Source: an uncultured bacterium
Lineage (GTDB): Bacteria > Verrucomicrobiota > Lentisphaeria > Victivallales > Victivallaceae
Direction: 5' to 3'
Length of the DNA stretch: 64,000 nt
NCBI GenBank assembly: GCA_900551245.1
Contig: URVC01000016.1
Span: 10,763 to 74,762, forward strand
The translations under genes and the position numbers were made by a program. The notes under the pieces were generated by a model. It searched no databases and was not told where the DNA came from. It saw only the letters and a list, made by a program, of their open reading frames with translations. This document shows positions 44,893-53,096 of this stretch, piece after piece. The number at the start of each line of letters is the position of its first letter. The first letter of the stretch is position 1.

Positions 44893-46779
44893 TTATTTCA
44901 ACTGGAAGCTGACCTTTTGCGGGCCGACCAGATAGAGAATCGAGCCGGTCACATTGACCACACTGCCGGATTCGGGAATCGGCTGCCGGGCTCCCATGTG
45001 GTTGAGTGCCGCGACGATCTTTCCGTCAATCTGCAATGTCACCGGTGTATTGAGGTCCTGCCGGTTGAAGGCACTCCACAGGGCCCAGACATGGGCGCCG
45101 TTCGGTTTGATCCAGTGGGCCAGGTAGACATCGTCCCGGGTTTCGACCACTGGAACCGTCGAGTTGCCGGGGAGCAGGCGGGTCAGCTGTCTGAGCGCCT
45201 TGAAGGCGGGCTTCTGCCCCAGCGTGTTGGTGAGCAGCCCGAAATGGGATTCCGAGTAATTTTTATTGGCGTGGTTGTTGATGAAATTGTACCAGAAAAT
45301 CCGTTCGATTCCCGCGGCGAAACCGCAGATGAAGGTGCGGGGCAGGTACTGGGCCTGCAGTTTTTCGCTCACCCCGTAGACGACGGATGCCGTCGAGGCG
45401 ATGACGTTGCCTTTCAAATCGCTGTTGAGTTTGTAGACGCCGATGAGTGGCGCATTGAAACTGCTGTTGCCGCCCTCGACCAGTGGAATGAACTGATCCG
45501 CCTCCTTCATGTTGCGAAGGCTCAGAAAACGGCCGACTTTGGAATGGTCCTTGAGATCCCAGTGAAGTTTGTCGCGGAAGGCCGGTGCGGGGCGCTGATA
45601 ACTTTCCGCCTGCGGCACGCCTTCCCGGGTCCACCAGGCATCCCAGGCGATGTGCAGATCCTTCAGGTGGTCGCCGTTGACCTGCTTGAGCACATAGCCG
45701 CCCCGGCTGTCGAGCTGATGATCGAAGTAGTAGGGCAGTTTGTAGGGGAGAACCAGTGTACCGCCCTTTTTGACATACTGCACCACGGCCGGATAGTACG
45801 CCATGGGGAATCCCTCTTCGCGATGGGTCAGCAGGAGCTGACACTCTGCCGGATTCAGGGTCTTGAGTTCTTCGAGGGTAATCCGGCGGATTCCCTTGAA
45901 TTGGGGAAAGAGTTCGCGGGGATGGTTGTCCATGCCGAAGGCGAACCCGCTCTTTGCGTCACAGACCAGCGCGACCGTGCACTCTGCCGGATTCAGGCCC
46001 GCTTCCCGGACCGCCACCGGCAGAACTTCCAGATAGAAATCAAGCAGCGGGGTTGTCGGCCAGCCGATTTCAGTGATCCAGATCGGTTTATCGCCCACTC
46101 CGTACCGGGTCATCAGTTCGCGCAGCTGGCGCGCTGAGGCGAAGATCAGCTCCGGCATCGAGGTGTAGGGGTGATAGTTCATCACGTCGAAATATTGGTG
46201 GGCGCCTTTCCGGAAGGTCCGTTCGACCCAGTCGACGTTGGCGCCGACAAGCCCGGCGTAGACAACCTTGAGCTCCGGATTGACCGCTTTGAGTTCCTGC
46301 CAGGTGCGCTTGAGCAACGGGGCGTATTTTTCGGCGGAGGGGCACCAGGGACTGCCGGCATCCGGCTCGTTGTAGACCTCCCAGTACTGTATGGAGCGGG
46401 CGTATTTTTCGGCACAGCGCCGGACAAATTTCCCGTAGGCATCCAGATGTTCCCAGGGCCATTTGCCGAATTTCGGCGGATCCCCCGGGAGGATCGGCAG
46501 AAAATGCAGTCCGGCCTTCAGCGGGGCATCCACCAGACGGTCGTATTGCGGATTGAATTCGCCCGGTTTGAGTTCCCAGTAGCGCCAGTCCACGTCGGAG
46601 CGGACCCAGGAGATGCCCGCCTCTTTCATCAGCGGAAAGAGCTTCGGGGCGATCCACTGTTCTTTCCGGGTGATGTGACAGGCGGCGCCGTAGGGATCGG
46701 CGACCAGGCGGGCCGTTTCCGCCGCCGTACAGCAGGCGGCGGCCAGCATGAGCAGAGTGCTGATGCCGTGTTTGAACAT
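44893..46779 (-). CDS. Secreted GH39-like glycoside hydrolase with a large domain inserted in the barrel (cassette D)
   Basis: 628 residues from the ATG at 46777-46779 (AGAAAGGA upstream), with a signal peptide to about residue 20. The barrel has ISWVRSDVDWRYWE, IQYWEVYNEPDAG with acid/base E138, FDVMNYHPYT and PIWITEIGWPTT with nucleophile E237. Normally helix 7 would follow at once; here about 220 residues (roughly 245-467) intervene before VSEKLQAQYLPRTFICGFAAGIERIFWYNF completes the barrel. The insert includes a glutamine-amidotransferase-like fold segment (ECQLLLTHREEGFPMAYYPAVVQYVKKGGTLVLPYKL) of the sort seen as a separate domain in GH42 enzymes. It follows the pseudopilin stop by 31 bases. 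Confidence 0.82.
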   Translation of the reverse strand: MFKHGISTLLMLAAACCTAAETARLVADPYGAACHITRKEQWIAPKLFPLMKEAGISWVRSDVDWRYWELKPGEFNPQYDRLVDAPLKAGLHFLPILPGDPPKFGKWPWEHLDAYGKFVRRCAEKYARSIQYWEVYNEPDAGSPWCPSAEKYAPLLKRTWQELKAVNPELKVVYAGLVGANVDWVERTFRKGAHQYFDVMNYHPYTSMPELIFASARQLRELMTRYGVGDKPIWITEIGWPTTPLLDFYLEVLPVAVREAGLNPAECTVALVCDAKSGFAFGMDNHPRELFPQFKGIRRITLEELKTLNPAECQLLLTHREEGFPMAYYPAVVQYVKKGGTLVLPYKLPYYFDHQLDSRGGYVLKQVNGDHLKDLHIAWDAWWTREGVPQAESYQRPAPAFRDKLHWDLKDHSKVGRFLSLRNMKEADQFIPLVEGGNSSFNAPLIGVYKLNSDLKGNVIASTASVVYGVSEKLQAQYLPRTFICGFAAGIERIFWYNFINNHANKNYSESHFGLLTNTLGQKPAFKALRQLTRLLPGNSTVPVVETRDDVYLAHWIKPNGAHVWALWSAFNRQDLNTPVTLQIDGKIVAALNHMGARQPIPESGSVVNVTGSILYLVGPQKVSFQLK

Positions 46780-46810
46780 GATAGTATCCTTTCTTTTGTT
46801 TGGGGGGGCG

Positions 46811-47479
46811 TTATTGGAAATTGGCGGTGAATTCGTCTGTGGTGGCGGGGTAGAGCAGAATATCGACTCCGCCCCGGACGTGTCCGTCATAAAAAGCGAG
46901 ATTGCATTTCCTGTTGTGGAGTGCGGCGAAGTCCCAGATGGTTGAATTTTCATACATTCCGTAGCCGGTGACGCCGAAATTTCCTTTCCAGAACTCGCCG
47001 ATCACATAGGTGCGGGCGGGGGATTTGCAGCGGGCGAGTTTCTGGCCGCTCCCGTTGCAGTTGTAGCCGTAGGTGAGTTCCGCCTCCCGCCAGAAATCGG
47101 TGTTCCATCCGGGCGCGAACTTCCCCATCGGTTGATAGGTCGCGCAGACAAACAACTTATAGTTTTTCTTGCTGTAGATTCCGCAGGTCGTTTCAAACCA
47201 GCAGGGGGGATTGGGCCAGAAGTCATCGATGTGCGGTGTGCTTCCATGGTTGATGCCGCACTGTTTTCTGCCGAGCGGAAGCGTATCGCCGTAATCGTTG
47301 ACGTAGAGAGTCAGAAAGGAGGCGATCTGCCGCTGATTCCCGGCACAGGAGACTTCGGTCGCTCTCGCACGCGCCTTGTTCAAAGCAGGCATCAGCATGC
47401 TGGCCAGAATGGCGATGATCGCGATTACGATTAAAAGTTCGATCAACGTAAACGAGCGTTTCTGGTTTGTGGTTTTCAT
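46811..47479 (-). CDS. Pseudopilin-like protein of cassette D (H-x9-DG)
   Basis: 222 residues, the shortest intact copy. The leader MKTTNQKRS precedes FTLIELLIVIAIIAILASMLMPALNKARARATEVSCAGNQRQ. The head ends HNRKCNLAFYDGHVRGG (H-x9-DG). The ATG overlaps the TGA of the regulator by four bases (ATGA), and the stop is 31 bases before the exported GH39-like enzyme, so regulator, pseudopilin and enzyme form one tightly packed transcript. Confidence 0.88.
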   Translation of the reverse strand: MKTTNQKRSFTLIELLIVIAIIAILASMLMPALNKARARATEVSCAGNQRQIASFLTLYVNDYGDTLPLGRKQCGINHGSTPHIDDFWPNPPCWFETTCGIYSKKNYKLFVCATYQPMGKFAPGWNTDFWREAELTYGYNCNGSGQKLARCKSPARTYVIGEFWKGNFGVTGYGMYENSTIWDFAALHNRKCNLAFYDGHVRGGVDILLYPATTDEFTANFQ

Positions 47480-48543
47480 TGCAATACTCCTTTTGCGGGT
47501 TGATGGGTAACCTTGCGGTGATCGTACAAAACGGGTTTGGATTCGACGCAGAACGGGATTTTCTCCGGAGATCTGAGGTAGTGGTCGATGGCGGCGGCTT
47601 TGCGGCGTGCCATTTCGTTTTCATCGTCGGCGATGGTGGGAATCGGCGGCGTGAGAAAGCGGGTCTCCTCCGGGTTGCCGAAGGCGATGATGTTCACCTG
47701 TTCCGGCACCTTGATCTCATGCTCGTAGAATGCGCGCAATACGCCGGACGCCGCGCCGCCGGAGATGATGAAGAGAGCCGTGAAGTTCAGCCCGAACCGC
47801 TCCAGATGAGCGGTCATTGCCTCATAGGCTCTCTCCGCGGAATAGTCCCCGTCCTCCGTGTGACAGGCGATGGGGACCGCGTTGCAGCCGCGGAAGGGGA
47901 CGGCGTCGAGGAAGTTCTGATAGAGCATCAGGGCGCCGCCGCTCGGGGGCTCCGCCAGGAGTACGCCGAGCCGGGTATGGTTGTGCCGCCGGAAGAGTGT
48001 CAGCGCCATCTGGGCGGCGTAGGCGGCGTTGAGATAGAAGCAGTTCAAAGAGATTCCCCGGAGATCGCGGTCGCTTACGACGATGTTCGTTTTGTTCCGG
48101 ATCAGCAGGATGAGCTCCTCGTCGGAAAATTCCCGGGAGGGGCAGGCCAGCACGATGAGGTCCGCCGTGCAGGATTTGATCTGTGTAAGCAGATTGTCCT
48201 GATACCGGTAGGAGAGGGCGGAGAACTGATAGTTGCCCAGCTGTTTGAGGGCTGCTTTCAGAAGCTGAACCTGCCTTCGGACATGCTGGTTGGGCCAGTC
48301 CACGTAGAAAAAGGCGACGGAGCGGGAGGGGGTTGCGCTGTGCACATAGAGGCCGCTGCGCAACCGGCGGACCAGAAGCCCTTCCGCCTCCATGCGCTCC
48401 GCCACGGCGGCCACGACCCGGTAGCTGATCTTGAAGCGCCGGACAAGTTCGCGGGTGGAGTAGAAGCGTTCTCCCGGCGAGAAACGGCTCAGCTCCGGGA
48501 CGAGCTTGCGGTAAAATTCTTCAGTTCTGGCTTGCAGCAGCAT
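47476..48543 (-). CDS. GntR winged-helix / LacI-fold transcriptional regulator of cassette D
   Basis: 355 residues. The winged helix (about 20-70) reads FSPGERFYSTRELVRRFKISYRVVAAVAERMEAEGLLVRRLRSGLYV. The effector domain has DLIVLACPSREFSDEELILLIRNKTNIVVSDRDLRGISLN, HNHTRLGVLLAEPPSGG and EQVNIIAFGNPEETRFLTPPIPTIADDE, a LacI-fold layout. It is the first gene of cassette D, reading into the pseudopilin with a 4-base overlap, so the regulator controls its own level together with its target. The inducer is unknown. Confidence 0.85.
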   Translation of the reverse strand: MLLQARTEEFYRKLVPELSRFSPGERFYSTRELVRRFKISYRVVAAVAERMEAEGLLVRRLRSGLYVHSATPSRSVAFFYVDWPNQHVRRQVQLLKAALKQLGNYQFSALSYRYQDNLLTQIKSCTADLIVLACPSREFSDEELILLIRNKTNIVVSDRDLRGISLNCFYLNAAYAAQMALTLFRRHNHTRLGVLLAEPPSGGALMLYQNFLDAVPFRGCNAVPIACHTEDGDYSAERAYEAMTAHLERFGLNFTALFIISGGAASGVLRAFYEHEIKVPEQVNIIAFGNPEETRFLTPPIPTIADDENEMARRKAAAIDHYLRSPEKIPFCVESKPVLYDHRKVTHQPAKGVLQ

Positions 48544-48569
48544 TTTCCCATCTTTCGTTGTTCACTGTT

Positions 48570-48613
48570 ATTATAGTGTATGTGAGCAGATCGACAAAAT
48601 TTTGTGAGCAGAT
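48570..48613 (-). promoter_or_regulatory. Cassette D regulator promoter with tandem operator repeats
   Basis: On the minus strand TTGTCG (48597-48592), 16 bases, TATAAT (48575-48570). The 11-base word TGTGAGCAGAT (plus-strand reading) occurs at 48581-48591, inside the spacer, and at 48603-48613, just upstream of the -35, exactly 22 bases or two helical turns apart. Confidence 0.68.
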
Positions 48614-48865
48614 TTTCCGCATTTTCATTGGGGATAGTATACCATGCGGGGAGAAAAAAGCAAGAGGGCTGATCGCTGCCGCCTGCTTCCTCCCCGGGGG
48701 AGGAGGGGGGATGCCCGGAAGCCTGGAACGAGGCAAAATGCAACGCGACGATCGACGCATTGACCGTCGGATTATAACGCGGTCAGCCCCATTCTTCGAA
48801 CAGGAGAAGTTGCAACCATGACTGCGGAGAGGAGAGACAGAACGGCCGGGTGTTTCCCGGCAGTG

Positions 48866-48913
48866 GAACACCGGCCGGCGGCTTCCGACGGGGCGGAAGG
48901 CCGGCCGGTGTTC
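48866..48913 (-). terminator. Long hairpin directly after the decarboxylase gamma-subunit gene
   Basis: GAACACCGGCCGGC at 48866-48879 pairs with its reverse complement ending at 48913, extended by CTTCCG/CGGAAG with a small bulge; the loop is about 6 bases. It begins 5 bases after the gamma stop on the minus strand. No T run follows, so it could be an intrinsic terminator variant or a 3' stabilising hairpin. Confidence 0.5.
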
Positions 48914-48918
48914 GAAGA

Positions 48919-49173
48919 TCAGCGCGAAGCGTTTTGCGGGTGCCCGCACTGCCTCCGCGTTGTCGCAATCGCGATGGCGAGCGCGGCAAGCTCATCCGGA
49001 TCATCCGGCTGTTTCGATATTTCGACCTGTTCCGCCGAGACCGGCAGCGGCTTCGCCGCCGTGCCGAAGCGACGGATGAGCAGTGTCATCATGTGAATCA
49101 AAAACGCTACGAAAAGCGAAATCACAATCGTCAGGAGATAGGTTTCTCCCATAATGATCCATGCTTGTTCCAT
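48919..49173 (-). CDS. oadG: Oxaloacetate decarboxylase gamma chain (OadG-like small subunit)
   Basis: 84 residues from the ATG at 49171-49173 with GGAGG upstream. One membrane helix near the N-terminus (MGETYLLTIVISLFVAFLIHMMTLLIRRFG) is followed by a charged tail, the standard form of the gamma subunit, which anchors the alpha subunit to the membrane pump. The tail ends in a short His/Cys-containing stretch; in Klebsiella a His-rich tail binds zinc. It is the third gene of the alpha-beta-gamma set, 13 bases after beta. Confidence 0.78.
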   Translation of the reverse strand: MEQAWIIMGETYLLTIVISLFVAFLIHMMTLLIRRFGTAAKPLPVSAEQVEISKQPDDPDELAALAIAIATTRRQCGHPQNASR

Positions 49174-49186
49174 AGTGAACACCTCC

Positions 49187-50428
49187 TCAGGAATTCTGCA
49201 GCAAACTGATGTAGATGGCCGCGATAATCGCGGTTGTAATCACGCCGAAGATATTCACCCCCAGCGCGTAGTGCATGATGATCGCATTCGGGTTCGCCCG
49301 GGTGACGCACTTCTGCGCGACCTTCGCGGTGGAGGGGACACAGCTGACTCCGGCGATGCCGATGACAGGATTGAACTTCCCGCGGGTGACGAAGTACATG
49401 AAATAGCCGCCCAGAATGCCGCCGACTCCGGAGAGCGCCAGCGCCGCCATGCCGAAGATCAGCAGCGGCAGTACTTTGGGGTCCATGATCGTCTTCGCTT
49501 CGCAGAGCACTCCCAGCAGCAGGCCGAGCATCAGGGTCGAACCGTACAGCACGATCTCGCTGACGAGATGCTGGAATTTCTCCAGCCCGGATTCCCGAAT
49601 CGCAATTCCGAGAAACAGCGAGAAGAAGAGCGGCGACGCCACCGGAAACAGAAAGGAGAGCAGCACGCACGCGACGACCGCGAAGGTCAGCTTCTGTCCG
49701 CTGGTGATCTTCAGCTTCGGATCGTCCGGCGGCATCTCGATGGCCTGCAGCTTCTTCGGAACCAGAAGCTTGACCAGATAGGGAAATCCGCCGTAAGCCA
49801 GCCCGAGGTACATGTAGGCGACCACGGTGATCGGCACAAAGAGATGGGGCGACAGCTTCAGCGAGGCGAAGAGCACCATCGGCCCGTCCGCGCCGCCGAC
49901 CAGGGCGATCGAGGCCGCGTCCTTGAGGTTGTACCCGAACAGACTGGCCAGCGGCAGAACCAGCAGCGTCCCCAGCTCCGCAAACAGCGCGATGATGGCC
50001 GACACATACGGCCGCTTCATCACGAAGCCGACATCCAGGAGCGAGCCGATGCCGATGAAGATCAGACAGGCGATGAGGCCGTTGCTGAAGGTCAGCGTGT
50101 AGACCGGCTGCAGCCAGTCGATCTGCATCAGCGTCATCAGATGGTCGTTGTTGCTGATCGTGGAGTCGAGGAAGAGGTTGTTCACGGCGGTTTCATCCAC
50201 CGGCGTCTTGTTCGCCATGTTGATCGGGTCGAAGAACATCGAGGAGACGTTGATCGTCGCCATGCCCAGCCCCATGGGGATCATCAGCAGCGGTTCCAGA
50301 ATGCCTTTGCGCCCCAGCCAGACCAGGGCGAAGCCGAGGAGAACCAGCGTGATCCGGACGGCGATCACCACCGGATCCGAGGCGGCCATGACGGCGAATC
50401 CCTGAAAAAGATCGAGAAAGCTATTCAT
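49187..50428 (-). CDS. oadB: Sodium-translocating decarboxylase beta subunit
   Basis: 413 residues, about nine to eleven membrane segments. It decarboxylates carboxybiotin and drives sodium out of the cell. Family marks are IGIGSLLDVGFVMKRPYVS, the essential-Asp segment ASIALVGGADGPM, and SVGGILGGYF-like glycine loops (SGVGGILGGYFMYF), ending NPIxx-like NAIIMHYALGVNIFGVITTAIIAA. The ATG follows GGGAGGTGAG. It lies 13 bases after the alpha gene. Homologous beta subunits serve oxaloacetate, methylmalonyl-CoA, malonate and glutaconyl-CoA pumps; the alpha gene here points to the oxaloacetate type. Confidence 0.93.
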   Translation of the reverse strand: MNSFLDLFQGFAVMAASDPVVIAVRITLVLLGFALVWLGRKGILEPLLMIPMGLGMATINVSSMFFDPINMANKTPVDETAVNNLFLDSTISNNDHLMTLMQIDWLQPVYTLTFSNGLIACLIFIGIGSLLDVGFVMKRPYVSAIIALFAELGTLLVLPLASLFGYNLKDAASIALVGGADGPMVLFASLKLSPHLFVPITVVAYMYLGLAYGGFPYLVKLLVPKKLQAIEMPPDDPKLKITSGQKLTFAVVACVLLSFLFPVASPLFFSLFLGIAIRESGLEKFQHLVSEIVLYGSTLMLGLLLGVLCEAKTIMDPKVLPLLIFGMAALALSGVGGILGGYFMYFVTRGKFNPVIGIAGVSCVPSTAKVAQKCVTRANPNAIIMHYALGVNIFGVITTAIIAAIYISLLQNS

Positions 50429-50441
50429 GACTCACCTCCCG

Positions 50442-52262
50442 TCAGTCCTTGATCACGGCGAGGAGCGCGCCGGACTGCACCTGCTGTCCTTCCGCGACCT
50501 CCAGCTTCGCCAGCACGCCCGCTTCCGGAGCGTTGATCGGGGTTTCCATCTTCATCGCTTCGAGCACCATCAGAAGCTGGCCGGCCTGGACGCTCTCGCC
50601 CGGTTTGACCAGAATGCGGACCACCGCACCCGGCAGAGTGGAGTGGACCTCAGTGAACTTCTCCCCCGACGTCCCCATCGCGGCCTGACGGACCGGCTGC
50701 TCCTCGACAATGCCCTCCGCCAACGCGAAATCATACTGCCTGCCGTTGACCGACGCGGAGTTGCCGGAGATCTTCACCGCATAGCTCTTGCCGTTCAGCG
50801 TGACGGTGACCGCATCCGGTTTCGGGGCGGAGGCGGTGGCGGCGGGGGATTCCTGCTTCTGTTTCCGATCGATTTTGCGCACGCCGATGGTACCTTCGCC
50901 CTTCAGGAAGCGGATTCCCTTTTCGCTGCAGCTTGCGGCGATGAAGATGTTTTCGTCGGTGATCGGCAGCTGGTTCGCATTCAGCATGGCGATCGCGGCC
51001 TTGCGGCCCTTGGCCGGATTTTCGTCGTTGATGTCCAGCGGACTGCGGGTGGTCGGCTCCAGCTTGAGCTGCTCGGAGGCGATCCGGACGATTTCCGGAT
51101 CCGGTTCCGCCGGCGTGCGGCCGAAATAGCCCAGCACCATCTTGCCGTACCCTTCGGCGATCTTCTTCCAGGGGCCGAACATCACGTTGTTGAACGCCTG
51201 CTGGAAGTAGAACTGACTCACCGGCGTGACCGAGGTGCCGAAGCCGCCCCGGGCCACCGCCTCGCCCATGGCGGCGATGACCTCCGGATATTTCTCCATG
51301 AGGCCGTTGTCCCGCAGCATCTGGGTGTTCGCGGTCAAGGCGCCGCCCGGCATCGGGAAGAACGGAATCAGCGGGTTGACCTGCGTCGCCTCCGGCGGCA
51401 TGAAATAGTCCTTCATGGCCCGTTTGAGACTCTCTTCGAGCTTGATGATCTTCTTCACGTCGATATCCAGATCGTACTGCGTGCCGCGCAGGGCGTGCCA
51501 CATGGTCAGGATATCCGGCTGGCAGGTGCCGCCGGAGAGGGGGGCGATGGAGAGATCCAGCTGATCGGCTCCGCCTTCGAGCGCCGCATGGTAGGCCAGA
51601 ACGCTGCAGCCGGCGGTTTCGTGAGAGTGGAAGACGATTCGCGCATGGTCCCCGAGCAGGTGCCGCGCCATCCGGATGGTTTCGTAGACCTTGTGGGGGG
51701 TGGAGGTTCCCGAGGCGTCCTTGAAGCAGACCGAATCGTAGGGGATGCCGGAGTCGAGAATCCGGCGCAGAATGGATTCATAGAACTCCACGGTATGGCC
51801 GACGCACCCCGGGGGCAGTTCCATCATGGTGACGGTGATTTCGTGCTTCAGGCCCGCTTCCGCAATGCAGGTCCCGCTGTAGAGGAGGTTGTTCACGTCG
51901 TTCAGGGCGTCGAAATTGCGGATTGTGGTGATGCCGTGCTTTTTCATCAACTGAGCGTGCAGCTTGATGATGTCGCGCGGCTGGCTGTCGAGCCCGACCA
52001 CGTTGATGCCGCGGGCGAGGGTCTGGAGGTTGGCGCTGTTTCCGACAATGCGGCGGAAATCATCCATCACGCGGAACGCATCCTCGTTGCTGTAGAAATA
52101 GGCGGCCTGAAACAGCGCTCCGCCGCCGGCCTCGAAATGGGTGATTCCCGCCGCGGCGGCCTCTTCCACCACGGGCAGAAAATCGGAACTGAAGACGCGG
52201 GCGCCGAATACCGACTGGAATCCATCGCGGAAGGCAGTCAGCATAAAGTCGATTTTTTTCAT
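50442..52262 (-). CDS. oadA: Biotin-dependent carboxyltransferase alpha subunit (oxaloacetate decarboxylase alpha / pyruvate carboxylase B type)
   Basis: 606 residues from the ATG at 52260-52262 (CAGGAG upstream). The N-terminal TIM-barrel carboxyltransferase domain has TAFRDGFQS, CFKDASG and HSHETAG; the last supplies the metal-binding His pair and the middle one the catalytic Lys. The C-terminal biotinyl domain carries VLEAMKMETPI with the biotinylated Lys. Between them lies an Ala/Pro-rich linker (about residues 480-505). The first motif departs from the usual LRDAHQS: Ala and His are replaced by Gly and Phe, although the metal Asp is kept. That leaves some doubt over the exact acid decarboxylated. 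It is the first of the three pump genes. Confidence 0.87.
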   Translation of the reverse strand: MKKIDFMLTAFRDGFQSVFGARVFSSDFLPVVEEAAAAGITHFEAGGGALFQAAYFYSNEDAFRVMDDFRRIVGNSANLQTLARGINVVGLDSQPRDIIKLHAQLMKKHGITTIRNFDALNDVNNLLYSGTCIAEAGLKHEITVTMMELPPGCVGHTVEFYESILRRILDSGIPYDSVCFKDASGTSTPHKVYETIRMARHLLGDHARIVFHSHETAGCSVLAYHAALEGGADQLDLSIAPLSGGTCQPDILTMWHALRGTQYDLDIDVKKIIKLEESLKRAMKDYFMPPEATQVNPLIPFFPMPGGALTANTQMLRDNGLMEKYPEVIAAMGEAVARGGFGTSVTPVSQFYFQQAFNNVMFGPWKKIAEGYGKMVLGYFGRTPAEPDPEIVRIASEQLKLEPTTRSPLDINDENPAKGRKAAIAMLNANQLPITDENIFIAASCSEKGIRFLKGEGTIGVRKIDRKQKQESPAATASAPKPDAVTVTLNGKSYAVKISGNSASVNGRQYDFALAEGIVEEQPVRQAAMGTSGEKFTEVHSTLPGAVVRILVKPGESVQAGQLLMVLEAMKMETPINAPEAGVLAKLEVAEGQQVQSGALLAVIKD

Positions 52263-52449
52263 AATTTTAACACTCCTGGGCTTTTTTGAATCATGGGAAA
52301 AAGGGGAATATGCCGCAGGAAGTGCACGAGCCGTTTCGCCCCCCGGAACAGGCAGAACTATGCAAAGGGGCATCTCCGACGGGTTGCCGTCAGAGGAATC
52401 GGACCGAGCCGGTTTGAAATTTTACATGCAGAAAACAGGCACCGTACAC

Positions 52450-52872
52450 TCAAGCGACAGAGCAGTACCGTGCCGCGGCGGGGTCCGCCCGGGCCTTGAG
52501 ACGTGGCGAAAGCCAGGTCAAGAGTTGCAGCCGTGAGTTCGCCGGAGGGGCGAAACTAGTCCGGGTGGAGAGGTTTTCTGCAAGGAAGCGGACCGGTTTC
52601 AGCAGAAACGCCGGGCGGGCCGACCGCGTGGGATGCGTTTCGCTGGAGCGGTTGAGCGTTCTGCCGACCGAATCGTAACCGGGGGATGGGAATCCGGCTT
52701 CGTCAGACTGCATCCGGGATGCGGCGGCGGCGAGCAGAAGGTCCGCGTCTTCGTTCTGGAACCGGCTGCAATCCTGAGGCGCGGCATGCAGCACGACAGC
52801 TGCGACGATGCCGGCAAAGGAGACCAGCATCGCAGACAGAAACAAAACAGTGAGCCGCGGGCAAGTTTTCAT
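52450..52872 (-). CDS. Small membrane-anchored or exported protein of unknown function
   Basis: 140 residues. The N-terminus MKTCPRLTVLFLSAMLVSFAGIVAAVVLHAA is a signal anchor. The remainder is Ser/Arg-rich with no recognised domain. A well-formed promoter lies just upstream (52907-52935), which supports expression, but the ribosome site is weak. It precedes the decarboxylase alpha gene by 187 bases on the same strand and might be cotranscribed. The distal half has a shadow-like composition, so part of the reading frame may be non-functional. Confidence 0.42.
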   Translation of the reverse strand: MKTCPRLTVLFLSAMLVSFAGIVAAVVLHAAPQDCSRFQNEDADLLLAAAASRMQSDEAGFPSPGYDSVGRTLNRSSETHPTRSARPAFLLKPVRFLAENLSTRTSFAPPANSRLQLLTWLSPRLKARADPAAARYCSVA

Positions 52873-52906
52873 GATCAGTCAGGTATCCAGATTTAAAATG
52901 ACATAT

Positions 52907-52935
52907 AATATACTTCCGGAAACTGCCTTTTTCAA
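52907..52935 (-). promoter_or_regulatory. Predicted promoter of the small membrane protein / decarboxylase region
   Basis: On the minus strand TTGAAA (52935-52930), 17 bases, TATATT (52912-52907), about 35 bases before the start codon at 52872. It is the only good promoter seen upstream of the decarboxylase genes. Confidence 0.55.
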
Positions 52936-53096
52936 TGAGGCACGGGGGGAAAAGAGCGAATTCCGTGACGCAGATGGAGAGAGGGCAGGGGAGAAAGATG
53001 GCGGCTTCTCGCAGAAAGGAACAGAGCAACTGCGTTGAGGAGCCGCCGGAATTTACACCCGACAGGGAATCGTGTCTGCAATCAGAAAACAGGCTC

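Larger units (their letters stand above)
48544..48918. other. Intergenic region between cassette D regulator and the decarboxylase operon
   Basis: The first 70 bases hold the regulator promoter and its direct repeats. About 48685-48710 has a C/G-rich palindromic stretch, and 48866-48913 a long hairpin behind the gamma-subunit gene. I see no credible gene here. Confidence 0.5.

Noticed and set aside
50427..52289. A 620-codon plus-strand open frame opposite oadA
   Set aside because: The minus strand encodes the biotin-dependent subunit with intact active-site motifs; the plus frame is a compositional shadow.
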